DNA of 30,314 bases, from positions 1-30,314 of the forward strand of contig DAOVVQ010000008.1 of NCBI GenBank assembly GCA_030637065.1, read 5' to 3'. Shown in pieces: positions 16,233-23,705 of the stretch. This DNA is from Planctomycetota bacterium. Lineage in GTDB: Bacteria; Planctomycetota; Phycisphaerae; Sedimentisphaerales; Anaerohalosphaeraceae. Positions within the stretch are counted from its first letter, which is position 1. Each line of letters begins with the position of its first letter. The notes under the pieces were generated by a model. The model was not told the DNA's origin. It made no database searches and saw only the letters and a list, made by a program, of their open reading frames with translations. The position numbers and the translations under genes were made by a program.

Positions 16233-18752
16233 CTAAGATTCGTCGTCTTCGGCCACGAGCCTCTCGGCGGCGACGAGCTTGTCGCCGGACTTAAGCCGTA
16301 TCATTCGCACGCCGGCGGTATTTCTGCCGATGGCACGGACCTCGCTCAGGCCGGTGCGAATTATAATTCCGTTGGCCGTGATCATCATCAGTTCATCGTC
16401 GTCGGCAACCGCCTTCATCGCGACGACCTTGCCGTTTCGCTCGGTGGTCTTGATATTGATAAGCCCCAGACCACCCCTGCTCTGCGAGCGATAGTCATCG
16501 AGGCTTGTACGCTTGCCGAACCCTTCTTCGCAAACGGTAAGCAGCGAGGCGCCCTCTTCGACGATGACCATATCGACGACCTTGTCGCCGTCGCGCAGCT
16601 TTATGCCGATTACGCCCCTGCTGACCCGCCCCATCGACCTTGCCTGTTCCTCGCTGAACCGTATAGCCATTCCGTCGCGCGTGCCTAAGATGATCTCGTC
16701 GGCGCCGCTGGTGACCGCAACGCCGATGAGGTCGTCGCTGGCATCGAGCTTGATGGCGATGACGCCGTTGGTGCGCGGGTTTCCGTAGGCGGCAAGAACC
16801 GTCTTCTTCACCAGACCGTTTTGCGTCGCCATCACGAGTTGTCTCTCGTCAAACTCGCGAACGTTGATTATAGACGCGACCTTTTCGTCGCGCAGCTTCA
16901 GAAGATTGATAATGTTCCTGCCCTTGCTCTGTCGCGACATGCTGGGGATGCTGTAGACCCGCAGCCAGTGACATATCCCCCTGTTGGTAAAGACGAGCAG
17001 ATAGTCATGCGTCGAAGCGGTGAACAGATGCTCGATGAAGTCGCCTTCTTTGGTCTGCGAGCCGATAATGCCTTTGCCGCCCCTGCCCTGTGTTCGATAG
17101 GTATCGATCGGCATCCGCTTGATATAGCCGCTGTGACTGACCATGACAAGGACCTCTTCTTCGGCGATAAGGTCCTCGACATTGAAATCGATATCGTCTT
17201 CGATGATCTGCGTTCGCCGCGGATCGCTGTACTTTTCCTTGATCTCGCAGATGTCCTCGCGAATGACGTCGAGCTGCAGGTCCTTATCGGCAAGCAGGGC
17301 CTCGTAGCCGTCTATCTTTTCGGAAAGTTCGCCGTATTCTTTTGCCAGCTTTTCGATCTCAAGGCCGGTGAGCCTTTGCAGCTGCATGGTCAAAATGGCA
17401 TCGGCCTGTGGACCCGTGAGAAACTGCTCGGTTTTGCCCTTCTCGTCGAAAAAGGACTCGGGCAGCAGTTTTCGCAGCGTCGCCGTCTCGGCAAACTTCA
17501 GGGCCTTTTTCATCAGGTTCAGCTTAGCCGCCGGCGCATCGGGCGAGGCCTTGATCAGTTCGATGATCTCGTCAATATCGCTGACCGCCAGGATCAGCCC
17601 TTCCAGGATATGCGCCCGGTTGCGGCATTTTCTGAGAAGAAAGCGGCTGCGGCGGCGAATCACCGTCAGGCGATGATTTATAAACAGCTTGAGCATCTGC
17701 TTGATGTTCAGCGTCTCGGGGCGGCTATTGACCAGCGCGACATTATTTATCGCAAACGTGTTCTGGAGCTGCGTAAAACGGTACAGTTTGTTGAGCACGA
17801 TGCGGTTATCGACATTCCTCTTCAGGTCAACTACGATCCTCATGCCCTTGCGATCCGACTCGTCGCGGATATCGGCGATCTCGGTGATCTGACCATTGTG
17901 AACGCATTCGGCGATCTTGGCGACGATGTTGGACTTTACGACCATGTACGGTATCTCGGTGATGATGATGCTCTCGCGACCCTTCTTGCTGGTCTCGATA
18001 TCGCTCTTACAGCGAACCTTCAGATGCCCCCTGCCGGTGACGTAGGCATCCAGAATGCCCTTTCGCCCGCAGATTATGGCGCCCGTCGGGAAATCCGGAC
18101 CCGGAAGCCGTTCGAGAATATCCTTAAATCCGCACTCCGGATCCTCGATCATCAGCAAAAGTGCGTCGCAGACTTCGCCTACGTTGTTCGGTGGGAGATT
18201 GGTAGCCATTCCGACGGCGATGCCGCTTGCCCCGTTGACCAGCAGGTTCGGGAATTTCGCCGGCAGAACCGTTGGCTCCTGCCTTGTCTCATCGTAATTG
18301 GCGACAAAATTGACGGTATCGAGCTTGAGGTCATCTAACATTTCCACCGCTGCGGCGGTCATCCTGGCCTCGGTGTACCGCATCGCCGCCGGCGGGTCGG
18401 CGTCTATACTGCCGAAGTTGCCCTGCGGGTCGACCAGCGTCCGCCGCATGTTCCAGCCCTGCCCCAGGCGAACGAGCGTGCCATAAGTGGCCTGGTCGCC
18501 GTGCGGGTGGTAGTTTCCGCCGGTATCACCGACGATCTTGGCGCATTTTCGGTGCGTCGAGCGGGGACCTAAGTTCAAATCGTTCATCGCCACCAGTATC
18601 CGCCGCTGTGAGGGCTTTAGCCCGTCGCGAACGTCCGGAAGCGCCCGGGAGACGATCACGCTCATCGCGTAATTCAGGTATGAATTCTTGAGTTCGTCAA
18701 GAATCTGCTTAGCTTCGAATCGCTCCTCTGTCGTTTTTTCAACCTCTGCCAT
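16233..18752 (-). CDS. gyrA: DNA gyrase subunit A
   Basis: An 839-aa type IIA topoisomerase subunit that cuts and rejoins DNA; with GyrB it introduces negative supercoils. The N-terminal winged-helix region opens SYLNYAMSVIVSRALPDVRDG, and catalytic Tyr126 sits in AAMRYTEARMT. The C-terminal beta-pinwheel has a GyrA-box QGRGGKG, one residue off the canonical QRRGGKG, supporting GyrA over ParC. In the quinolone-contact segment HPHGDQATYG the positions equal to E. coli Ser83 and Asp87 are Gln87 and Gly91. A GGGAAGG ribosome-binding site precedes ATG 18752. gyrB is not adjacent. holA follows 72 bp downstream. Confidence 0.96.
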   Translation of the reverse strand: MAEVEKTTEERFEAKQILDELKNSYLNYAMSVIVSRALPDVRDGLKPSQRRILVAMNDLNLGPRSTHRKCAKIVGDTGGNYHPHGDQATYGTLVRLGQGWNMRRTLVDPQGNFGSIDADPPAAMRYTEARMTAAAVEMLDDLKLDTVNFVANYDETRQEPTVLPAKFPNLLVNGASGIAVGMATNLPPNNVGEVCDALLLMIEDPECGFKDILERLPGPDFPTGAIICGRKGILDAYVTGRGHLKVRCKSDIETSKKGRESIIITEIPYMVVKSNIVAKIAECVHNGQITEIADIRDESDRKGMRIVVDLKRNVDNRIVLNKLYRFTQLQNTFAINNVALVNSRPETLNIKQMLKLFINHRLTVIRRRSRFLLRKCRNRAHILEGLILAVSDIDEIIELIKASPDAPAAKLNLMKKALKFAETATLRKLLPESFFDEKGKTEQFLTGPQADAILTMQLQRLTGLEIEKLAKEYGELSEKIDGYEALLADKDLQLDVIREDICEIKEKYSDPRRTQIIEDDIDFNVEDLIAEEEVLVMVSHSGYIKRMPIDTYRTQGRGGKGIIGSQTKEGDFIEHLFTASTHDYLLVFTNRGICHWLRVYSIPSMSRQSKGRNIINLLKLRDEKVASIINVREFDERQLVMATQNGLVKKTVLAAYGNPRTNGVIAIKLDASDDLIGVAVTSGADEIILGTRDGMAIRFSEEQARSMGRVSRGVIGIKLRDGDKVVDMVIVEEGASLLTVCEEGFGKRTSLDDYRSQSRGGLGLINIKTTERNGKVVAMKAVADDDELMMITANGIIIRTGLSEVRAIGRNTAGVRMIRLKSGDKLVAAERLVAEDDES

Positions 18753-18788
18753 GACCTTCCCTGTGTCCTAATATCCGATATCTGCCGC

Positions 18789-18808
18789 CCCAGCCTCACT
18801 CGGCTGGG
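18789..18808 (-). promoter_or_regulatory. Hairpin in the gyrA leader
   Basis: CCCAGCC and GGCTGGG pair around a 6-nt loop, between the candidate promoter (18829-18857) and the gyrA ribosome-binding site. In the transcript it would sit in a leader of about 70 nt, roughly 37 nt before the start codon. There is no T tract after it, so it is not a standard attenuator. Confidence 0.5.
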
Positions 18809-18828
18809 CTGCGTTTTCCATGGGTTAT

Positions 18829-18857
18829 AATCTATACGCAATCGGCCCCAAAGTCAA
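18829..18857 (-). promoter_or_regulatory. Candidate promoter for gyrA
   Basis: On the minus strand TTGACT (18852-18857) is followed after 17 bp by TAGATT (18829-18834). A better -10 word, TATAGA, lies at a short 15-bp spacing, so the exact -10 is uncertain. A tunable, slightly weak -10/spacer is common for supercoiling-responsive gyrase promoters; here that is only a suggestion. Confidence 0.45.
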
Positions 18858-18994
18858 CGCTCAGTCCGGGTAATATATTGTTGTTATTACGCAAACCAGA
18901 CCTTGCCGGTCCTGTAGCATAGAGAATTATTAAAGTCTTTATTTTGCGTTGCCGATACATAACGGATTGACCATTTTTCAGGAAAGGGTGTAAA

Positions 18995-19180
18995 ATGCCG
19001 GCAACTGAAACTGCAAAACAAGACTGGGTCGACGAATATGCCAGCCGAATACTCCAGTTCTGGCAATCCCAGGAAGGCCCTCTCGGCGTCGACACCAATT
19101 ACACCCATCAACTTCGAGCACAGCTTGACGATTTCTACGACGACCCCTTAAAGCGGTCACTGATAGAAACGTCATATTAG
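18995..19180 (+). CDS. Small acidic hypothetical protein
   Basis: A 61-aa acidic soluble protein with no signal peptide or membrane segment. Aromatic residues are frequent (WVDEYASRILQFWQSQ, LDDFYDDPL) and two helices are likely. AGGAAAGG lies about 7 nt before ATG 18995, a better ribosome-binding site than most neighbours, and the length is free of stops in a non-coding-looking gap, which supports it as real. It diverges from gyrA and converges with the signal peptidase gene. I do not recognise a family. Confidence 0.6.
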   Translation: MPATETAKQDWVDEYASRILQFWQSQEGPLGVDTNYTHQLRAQLDDFYDDPLKRSLIETSY

Positions 19181-19277
19181 CCGCAGGTTCTGCGAGATTA
19201 CCCCGGCGATCCGGTGGGGTATAAACAGGCGAAAATCCTTTCAAAAAGCACATTCCGGTGATATCAGGGCAGTGGGG

Positions 19278-20777
19278 CTAAAGCTCCTCGTCGCTTCCTC
19301 CGTAGATCGCGCCGACCTGCGAGACATTGGGAATCACCGGCATCCAGTTCTGGGCCGGGCGAAAAGCGTTCGCCCAGTAGATAAAGAAGGCCTTGCCCAT
19401 CAGGTAGTCGCGGGGAACCACGCCCATCCGGTATATCTTGCCGTTATTGCCCACACCTTCTTTAGTCCACATCCGACCGTCTGAGCTGGCTGGGCTGTTG
19501 TCGCCGCATACGAAAAATTCATCGGGACCAAGGGTAAACGGCTTGCCGCGACCGGCTCGCACCACATATTCGCCGATATAGTGGATATCGCGAAAAACAC
19601 CTATGTGGGAAAGCTCGACCGCACCGGAACCGAATATCTTTACTTCGGGATTCCTGCGTCGCCCGCGGCGCCCGATATCGTCACGGCCACTGCCAAGGTC
19701 CAGCTTCAATTTGTTATCGCCGAATTCCAGTACTAATTGGTGGTCCACGTTGGCAAACTTAAACAATACCGGCCTGCTCCGGTCAAATTCGGACATTGGA
19801 CGGCGTGCCAGCTCGACTTTTTCACCGCCGATGACAGTTTCGATCACCATTTCGCCTTTGAAATCGATGTAACCACGATACAGGGTGCCGTATTTGCCCA
19901 ATGCCGCCCCTGCAATGGCGGGCTTGCCATCGGAGATGACATGGTAACGGACCATAAGGTCGCTGCACACCGGCTCTCGGCTGTACTCGGAGCTGCTGTT
20001 GTAGCCGTAAGTAGCGTCGAAACCCGGCCCGACAGAGCCGTCATAGAAGATGGTATTGACCCGGTCCGACTCGCCTTGAAGTGCGAAAACCGTCGGACCG
20101 GCAGCGGAGAGGTCCCATCTGGAGCCATCCTCGTTGGTAAAGGGTTGGCGCCACAGCTGGATGGTCTGTCCGGGCTTGTTGTTGAGGCGATCAGGCTGCT
20201 TTATCATACCATCGGGCGGCTGATAGTCGTTGTCATAGATCGGCATCCAAAGCTCCCTCTGGACCATGGGCGGCTTGCGGGCTATCTTGCCGCTGATGTA
20301 CACATCACCATCGATGATCTCGATCGTCTCTCCGGGACTGCCTATCAAACGCTTGATATAGTTCTCCTGCGGATCGAGCGGGTTCTTGAATACCACGACA
20401 TCCCAGCGTTTGGGCTCCTCGAACTGGTAGATACATTTCAGGACAAATATCCGGTCGCCGTTGGATATGGGTATAGGCGTCCCTTCCGGCATGAAAAAGC
20501 TGCAACTCGGGCAGCGAGGCCGCGGCTTAGTGTACGAATCACCCCCGACATCATACCTGAATCCACACCGCCGACATCTGATATTGTAATGAGCCCCCCG
20601 AAGCGTCTCAGCCATGCTGCCGGTCGGGATCCGAAATGCCTCCACAAGGAACGAACGCACCACGAAGGCAAGGATGAGGGCAACAACGACCAACTCGATC
20701 GTATTTACGATGCCGCCGAGCGTGCTGCTGTAGCGTCTGTGCGGATAATCGATCCGGTGTTCTTCAAATTCTACCAT
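19278..20777 (-). CDS. lepB: Enlarged signal peptidase I with zinc ribbon and insertion
   Basis: A 499-aa S26-family leader peptidase, about twice the usual size. One N-terminal membrane segment lies at about 25-43. Catalytic Ser54 is in FRIPTGSM and catalytic Lys142 in NYIKRLIGSPGE. The closing box GDNSPASSDGR starts at about 425. Directly after the serine box sits a Cys4 zinc-ribbon-like module, CRRC (68-71) and CPSC (89-92). Between the lysine box and the GDN box is an insertion of about 200 residues, rich in predicted beta strands (DLMVRYHV, FKFANVDHQLVLEFG). The enzyme should cut signal peptides at the outer face of the membrane. It is 49 bp downstream of a paralogue with the same unusual layout, so they form an operon. 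Confidence 0.92.
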   Translation of the reverse strand: MVEFEEHRIDYPHRRYSSTLGGIVNTIELVVVALILAFVVRSFLVEAFRIPTGSMAETLRGAHYNIRCRRCGFRYDVGGDSYTKPRPRCPSCSFFMPEGTPIPISNGDRIFVLKCIYQFEEPKRWDVVVFKNPLDPQENYIKRLIGSPGETIEIIDGDVYISGKIARKPPMVQRELWMPIYDNDYQPPDGMIKQPDRLNNKPGQTIQLWRQPFTNEDGSRWDLSAAGPTVFALQGESDRVNTIFYDGSVGPGFDATYGYNSSSEYSREPVCSDLMVRYHVISDGKPAIAGAALGKYGTLYRGYIDFKGEMVIETVIGGEKVELARRPMSEFDRSRPVLFKFANVDHQLVLEFGDNKLKLDLGSGRDDIGRRGRRRNPEVKIFGSGAVELSHIGVFRDIHYIGEYVVRAGRGKPFTLGPDEFFVCGDNSPASSDGRMWTKEGVGNNGKIYRMGVVPRDYLMGKAFFIYWANAFRPAQNWMPVIPNVSQVGAIYGGSDEEL

Positions 20778-20826
20778 ATACTCAATTCCACGCTAAGGCC
20801 TTCGGCCATATCAGTTTTTATGGCCG

Positions 20827-22401
20827 TCACTGGCCAAAAAGCGGGCCCCATGTCTGCGAACCGCTGATCAATTTCAAACCACCAACATAAGGGATAACCT
20901 TGAATTTTTCAAATGGCTTCTGTGCACCAGGCCAGTAGACGACAAAAGCCTTTCCGACCAGATAATCCCGCGGTACTGTGCCCTGTCTGTACTTTATTGA
21001 ATTGTTGCCAAGGCCCGGCGCCTCCCACAGTCGTCCGTCCTTGCTCGATGGGCTGTTGTCGCCGAGGACGAAGAACTCGTCGGGCCCAAGCTTAAAGGCC
21101 TCTCCTTCGCCAGCCTGGAGCGCCCTGAAACCGCCTGCATCTCGCGAAATATAATGTATATCCCTGAAAAGCCCGATATGGGCGAGTCGCAACACACCGG
21201 TGCCGAAGATCGTCGCCTGCGGCATCATTCCTGTCCTTGGCTGGCCGGTGCCATCGTAGCCTGTCCCCAGATCGTACGAGAGCCGCTCTGCGCCTGCCTG
21301 GAGCACTAATACATGATCGACATTGGCGAAGCTGAACTGGATGGGAAATTTCAGGGCGGATACATCCGTCTCTTTGGACGCCAGCTCTACAGGCAAACCG
21401 TCCTGGCCGATCTTTTCGATCACCATTTGGCCGTCAAAGTCCACCTTAGCTCTGTATGCAATGCCGTATTTTGTAAGGCCTGCGCCGACGAGGGAGCCTG
21501 CTGCGGCCTCCTGGACAGAAAATCGGAGCATTAGATCGCTGCATATCGGCATGATCGGGTACATTGCCGGATTATCGTAGGCGTATGTCGCCTTGAAGTC
21601 GTTACCGATGGCGGTATTGTACATGAGGGTATGGAGGGCTCCGCCTGGGCTGTCCAGACTGAACACTGACGAGCCATCGCCTGCCAGATTCCAGTTTCCA
21701 CCGGTAACATTTTCAAACGGCTGACGCCAGCTATGCCCGTTGAACCTCGCCAGTTGGGGGCTGACGGGCCGATAGTCGTTGTCATAAACGCACATCCAGA
21801 GTTCCTTCTGGACGCGGGCCGGTTTGCGGGTGATCTGCCCGTCTATAAAAACGTCGCCGTCGATAAGCTCCACCGTTTCGCCGGGACAGCCGATCATCCG
21901 CTTTATGAAGTTTATCTGCGGCTGAAGCGGATTTTTGAAAACCACCACGTCCCATCGTTTAGGATCGGCAAACTGATAGATGCACTTTGCCACGAATATC
22001 CGGTCGCCCTTGGTCACCGGCTTGCGAAGTTCAGGCGGAGAATAGACCTGACCATCAGGCATTATATCGAAGGTTGAAAGGTAATAACCGCAACTTGGGC
22101 ATCGCGGGTCGGTCGGCAAGACAGGTACGTCGAAGTTGGGCGTCCTGTTCGCCGGCATATTGTAGCGTTCCGGGATAAAGTTGTGGTCGTAACGATATCC
22201 GCACTGGCTGCACCTGAGCCGGAAATGCGCCCCCCTGAGCGTATCAGCCATGCTGCCTGTCGGTATTGTGTAGGCCTGCATCTCAAAAACGAGAAAAACC
22301 ATCACCCCAGCGGTGGCGGTGACCACCCAGTGAAGGGTTTGAAAAAAACCCTCCAAAACCGACTTGAGGTGGTCCTTATTCTCAACTTTTTTGCGAGGCA
22401 C
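20827..22401 (-). CDS. lepB: Second enlarged signal peptidase I with zinc ribbon and insertion
   Basis: A 524-aa paralogue of the protein encoded at 19278-20777, sharing every module. It has a membrane segment at about 22-40, catalytic Ser50 in YTIPTGSM, CSQC (64-67) and CPSC (101-104), and catalytic Lys167 in NFIKRMIGCPGE. A similar beta-rich insertion follows (DLMLRFSV, FSFANVDHVLVLQAG), then GDNSPSSKDGR. The spacing between its Cys pairs is longer than in the partner. Start: GTG 22401 has AAAGG about 8 nt upstream and gives a basic cytoplasmic tail (MPRKKVENK). An in-frame GTG at 22437 with weaker GGGG is the alternative and would add 12 residues. It is first in the operon and is preceded by a good promoter. 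Tandem duplication is likely; the two may differ in substrates. Confidence 0.9.
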   Translation of the reverse strand: MPRKKVENKDHLKSVLEGFFQTLHWVVTATAGVMVFLVFEMQAYTIPTGSMADTLRGAHFRLRCSQCGYRYDHNFIPERYNMPANRTPNFDVPVLPTDPRCPSCGYYLSTFDIMPDGQVYSPPELRKPVTKGDRIFVAKCIYQFADPKRWDVVVFKNPLQPQINFIKRMIGCPGETVELIDGDVFIDGQITRKPARVQKELWMCVYDNDYRPVSPQLARFNGHSWRQPFENVTGGNWNLAGDGSSVFSLDSPGGALHTLMYNTAIGNDFKATYAYDNPAMYPIMPICSDLMLRFSVQEAAAGSLVGAGLTKYGIAYRAKVDFDGQMVIEKIGQDGLPVELASKETDVSALKFPIQFSFANVDHVLVLQAGAERLSYDLGTGYDGTGQPRTGMMPQATIFGTGVLRLAHIGLFRDIHYISRDAGGFRALQAGEGEAFKLGPDEFFVLGDNSPSSKDGRLWEAPGLGNNSIKYRQGTVPRDYLVGKAFVVYWPGAQKPFEKFKVIPYVGGLKLISGSQTWGPLFGQ

Positions 22402-22508
22402 CTTCCGCCTTTCGTTGGTTTTATAGCATACCAGCACTTAAACGCCCCAGCGGGAGCGAAAAGCAAGTTCACCCTCGCCACATCCACCGGAAAGGGCTAA
22501 AACTATGG

Positions 22509-22537
22509 ATTATCGCCTCATCAGCGGCATTCGTCAA
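22509..22537 (-). promoter_or_regulatory. Sigma70-type promoter for the signal peptidase pair
   Basis: On the minus strand TTGACG (22532-22537), 17-bp spacer, GATAAT (22509-22514). Transcription would start near 22502, giving a leader of about 100 nt to GTG 22401. Confidence 0.6.
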
Positions 22538-22722
22538 GGTACAGTTGCGATTTTTGCCCATTTAGTGCATATCAGGTCACAACTACTGCCAAAAAACGGA
22601 AATGACTCGCTTTTTTTCCTACTAAAATAGGGGTGTTAGCATTTTTTTGTCCCAAAATCGCCCACCAGCTTTTACGACCCTGAAATGCCGGACTTTGTGC
22701 CAAAAAAAAATAAAAAAAATGC

Positions 22723-22751
22723 TTGCCGCATAGAAGTCTTTGCTGTATAGT
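22723..22751 (+). promoter_or_regulatory. Strong promoter with upstream A tract for the HU gene
   Basis: TTGCCG (22723-22728), 17-bp spacer, TATAGT (22746-22751). Immediately upstream, 22702-22719 is almost pure A, like an UP element that binds the RNA polymerase alpha subunit. The leader to ATG 22841 would be about 83 nt. Strong expression fits an abundant nucleoid protein. Confidence 0.65.
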
Positions 22752-22840
22752 GGTTTGCAGTCGTTAGGTAATTGAGAATAGCTTCGTCTGGCTTCAGAAA
22801 CTCAACTATAAAACTACTTTTACTTGATGTGAGGAAGCTG

Positions 22841-23152
22841 ATGTCAACTGTCACAAAGAAAGAACTCATTGATCGCATTGCAGAGCAAACTCAGGCCAAG
22901 CGTGTAGTAGTAAAACGCATTATTCAGTCATTTCTCGACGAGGTCGCCGCTGAACTGGCACAGGACAACCGATTGGAGTTCCGTGATTTCGGTGTTTTTG
23001 AGACCAGAACCAGGGCTGCCCGGGTCGCTCAAAACCCCAAGACGCTGCAAAGGGTTCAGGTCCCCGCCAAGAGAACGGTGAAGTTCAAGATGGGCCGGCT
23101 GATGAAGCAAAAGCTCGCCCCAGCCGAAATGGCTGGCGATGTGAGTAATTAG
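22841..23152 (+). CDS. hup: HU/IHF-family nucleoid DNA-binding protein
   Basis: A 103-aa histone-like protein that bends and compacts DNA as a dimer. The helical dimer body covers residues 1-45 (TKKELIDRIAEQTQAK, then IIQSFLDEVAAEL). The FRDFGVFETR strand at about 47-56 leads to the DNA-grasping arm with RVAQNPKT at 61-68, where the intercalating Pro of the family lies. The closing strands and helix contain VPAKRTVKFKMGRLMKQ. HU and IHF subunits cannot be told apart firmly here. ATG 22841 is chosen because GAGGA lies about 6 nt before it and the fold begins at once; an upstream in-frame start would add 23 unrelated residues. The cold-shock gene follows on the same strand after a 160-bp gap. 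Confidence 0.94.
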   Translation: MSTVTKKELIDRIAEQTQAKRVVVKRIIQSFLDEVAAELAQDNRLEFRDFGVFETRTRAARVAQNPKTLQRVQVPAKRTVKFKMGRLMKQKLAPAEMAGDVSN

Positions 23153-23220
23153 CGGAGGTCTCTCATAGGTATGCCCGACCGGTAAGTCCTATCCGGCAAT
23201 GGGAAAAATGACGCTGGGTG

Positions 23221-23313
23221 TGCAACCTGGGGCAGCTTGGGGCAAACTTGGGGCGATAAGGGGCGTAGCTTGATGCAACCTGGGACGATACTGGGCGATA
23301 AGGAGAGCTTTGA
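23221..23313 (+). repeat. Duplicated G-rich leader of the cold-shock gene
   Basis: Two imperfect tandem units start at 23221 and 23274. Both begin TGCAACCTGGG and both contain a GGGCGATAAGG word before an A/G-rich ribosome-binding-type stretch. Unit 1 contains four GGGG runs (23229-23232, 23239-23242, 23250-23253, 23260-23263) with loops of 6, 7 and 6 nt, a standard G-quadruplex pattern. The real Shine-Dalgarno AGGAG (23301-23305) is in unit 2. Unit 1 carries a counterpart AGGGG followed after 9 nt by ATG 23273. Confidence 0.75.
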
Positions 23314-23320
23314 TGGCTGA
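23273..23320 (+). CDS. Putative 15-residue leader peptide overlapping the csp start
   Basis: ATG 23273 is preceded by AGGGG at 9 nt spacing and opens a 15-codon frame, MQPGTILGDKESFDG. Its TGA at 23318-23320 lies just past the csp start codon at 23313, in another frame. Translation of it would bring ribosomes over the csp start and could couple or compete with csp translation. It may equally be a by-product of the leader duplication; no conservation can be judged here. Confidence 0.3.
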   Translation: MQPGTILGDKESFDG

Positions 23321-23594
23321 GGGAACTGTTAAGTGGTTCGATAAGAAGAAGGGGTACGGTTTCATAGCTCACACCGAGGGCGACGACGTATTTGTCCACT
23401 ATACCGGGTTTGCCAGTTCCGATCTGCGAACGCTCAATGAAGGCCAAACGGTCTGCTTCGAGATCGTTGAGGGCGAAAAAGGCCTCAGAGCCGATCAGGT
23501 CTCCTTAAAGGCTGACGCACAGCAGAGCGTTGAAGATACCCCCGATCCGACGGAAGGCGACTTGGAACCCGACGCTGTTGACAGTGAAGCCTGA
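23313..23594 (+). CDS. csp: Cold-shock domain protein with acidic tail
   Basis: A 93-aa RNA/ssDNA-binding protein. Residues 1-67 form the cold-shock beta barrel, with GTVKWFDKKKGYGFI holding RNP1 (KGYGFI, 13-18) and VFVHY (26-30) as RNP2. This family melts RNA structure and helps translation or transcription antitermination. The last 25 residues are a strongly acidic extension (ending in DAVDSEA), absent from the short CspA type; such tails may lower non-specific binding. ATG 23313 has AGGAG 7 nt upstream. The leader in front is duplicated and G-rich. Whether expression is cold-induced cannot be read from the sequence. Confidence 0.94.
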   Translation: MAEGTVKWFDKKKGYGFIAHTEGDDVFVHYTGFASSDLRTLNEGQTVCFEIVEGEKGLRADQVSLKADAQQSVEDTPDPTEGDLEPDAVDSEA

Positions 23595-23705
23595 GACCGA
23601 ACTGAGCGTCGGTCCTCGCTGAATTATACCGGCCCCAATAATACCAGTCCCAGTTAAATATTGTGGCGGTGCCATACCTGGTGATCTCTTTTTGGTACTA
23701 ATCTT

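Noticed and set aside
16821..18338. Plus-strand open frame of 505 codons inside gyrA
   Set aside because: Antisense shadow of a well-conserved gene in GC-rich DNA; no SD, no recognisable domain.
19203..19225. ACCCC/GGGGT inverted repeat between two convergent genes as a bidirectional terminator
   Set aside because: Short, bulged stem without T runs on either side.
19737..20867. Plus-strand open frame of 376 codons across the first signal peptidase gene
   Set aside because: Lies antisense to catalytic boxes of the peptidase and has no protein-like motifs.
22610..22650. Two T7 runs as terminators of a small RNA in the gap before the HU gene
   Set aside because: No stable GC-rich stem precedes either run and no matching promoter was found.
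23595..23614. GACCGA/TCGGTC inverted repeat right after the csp stop codon as a terminator
   Set aside because: Six-bp stem with an 8-nt loop and no following T tract.
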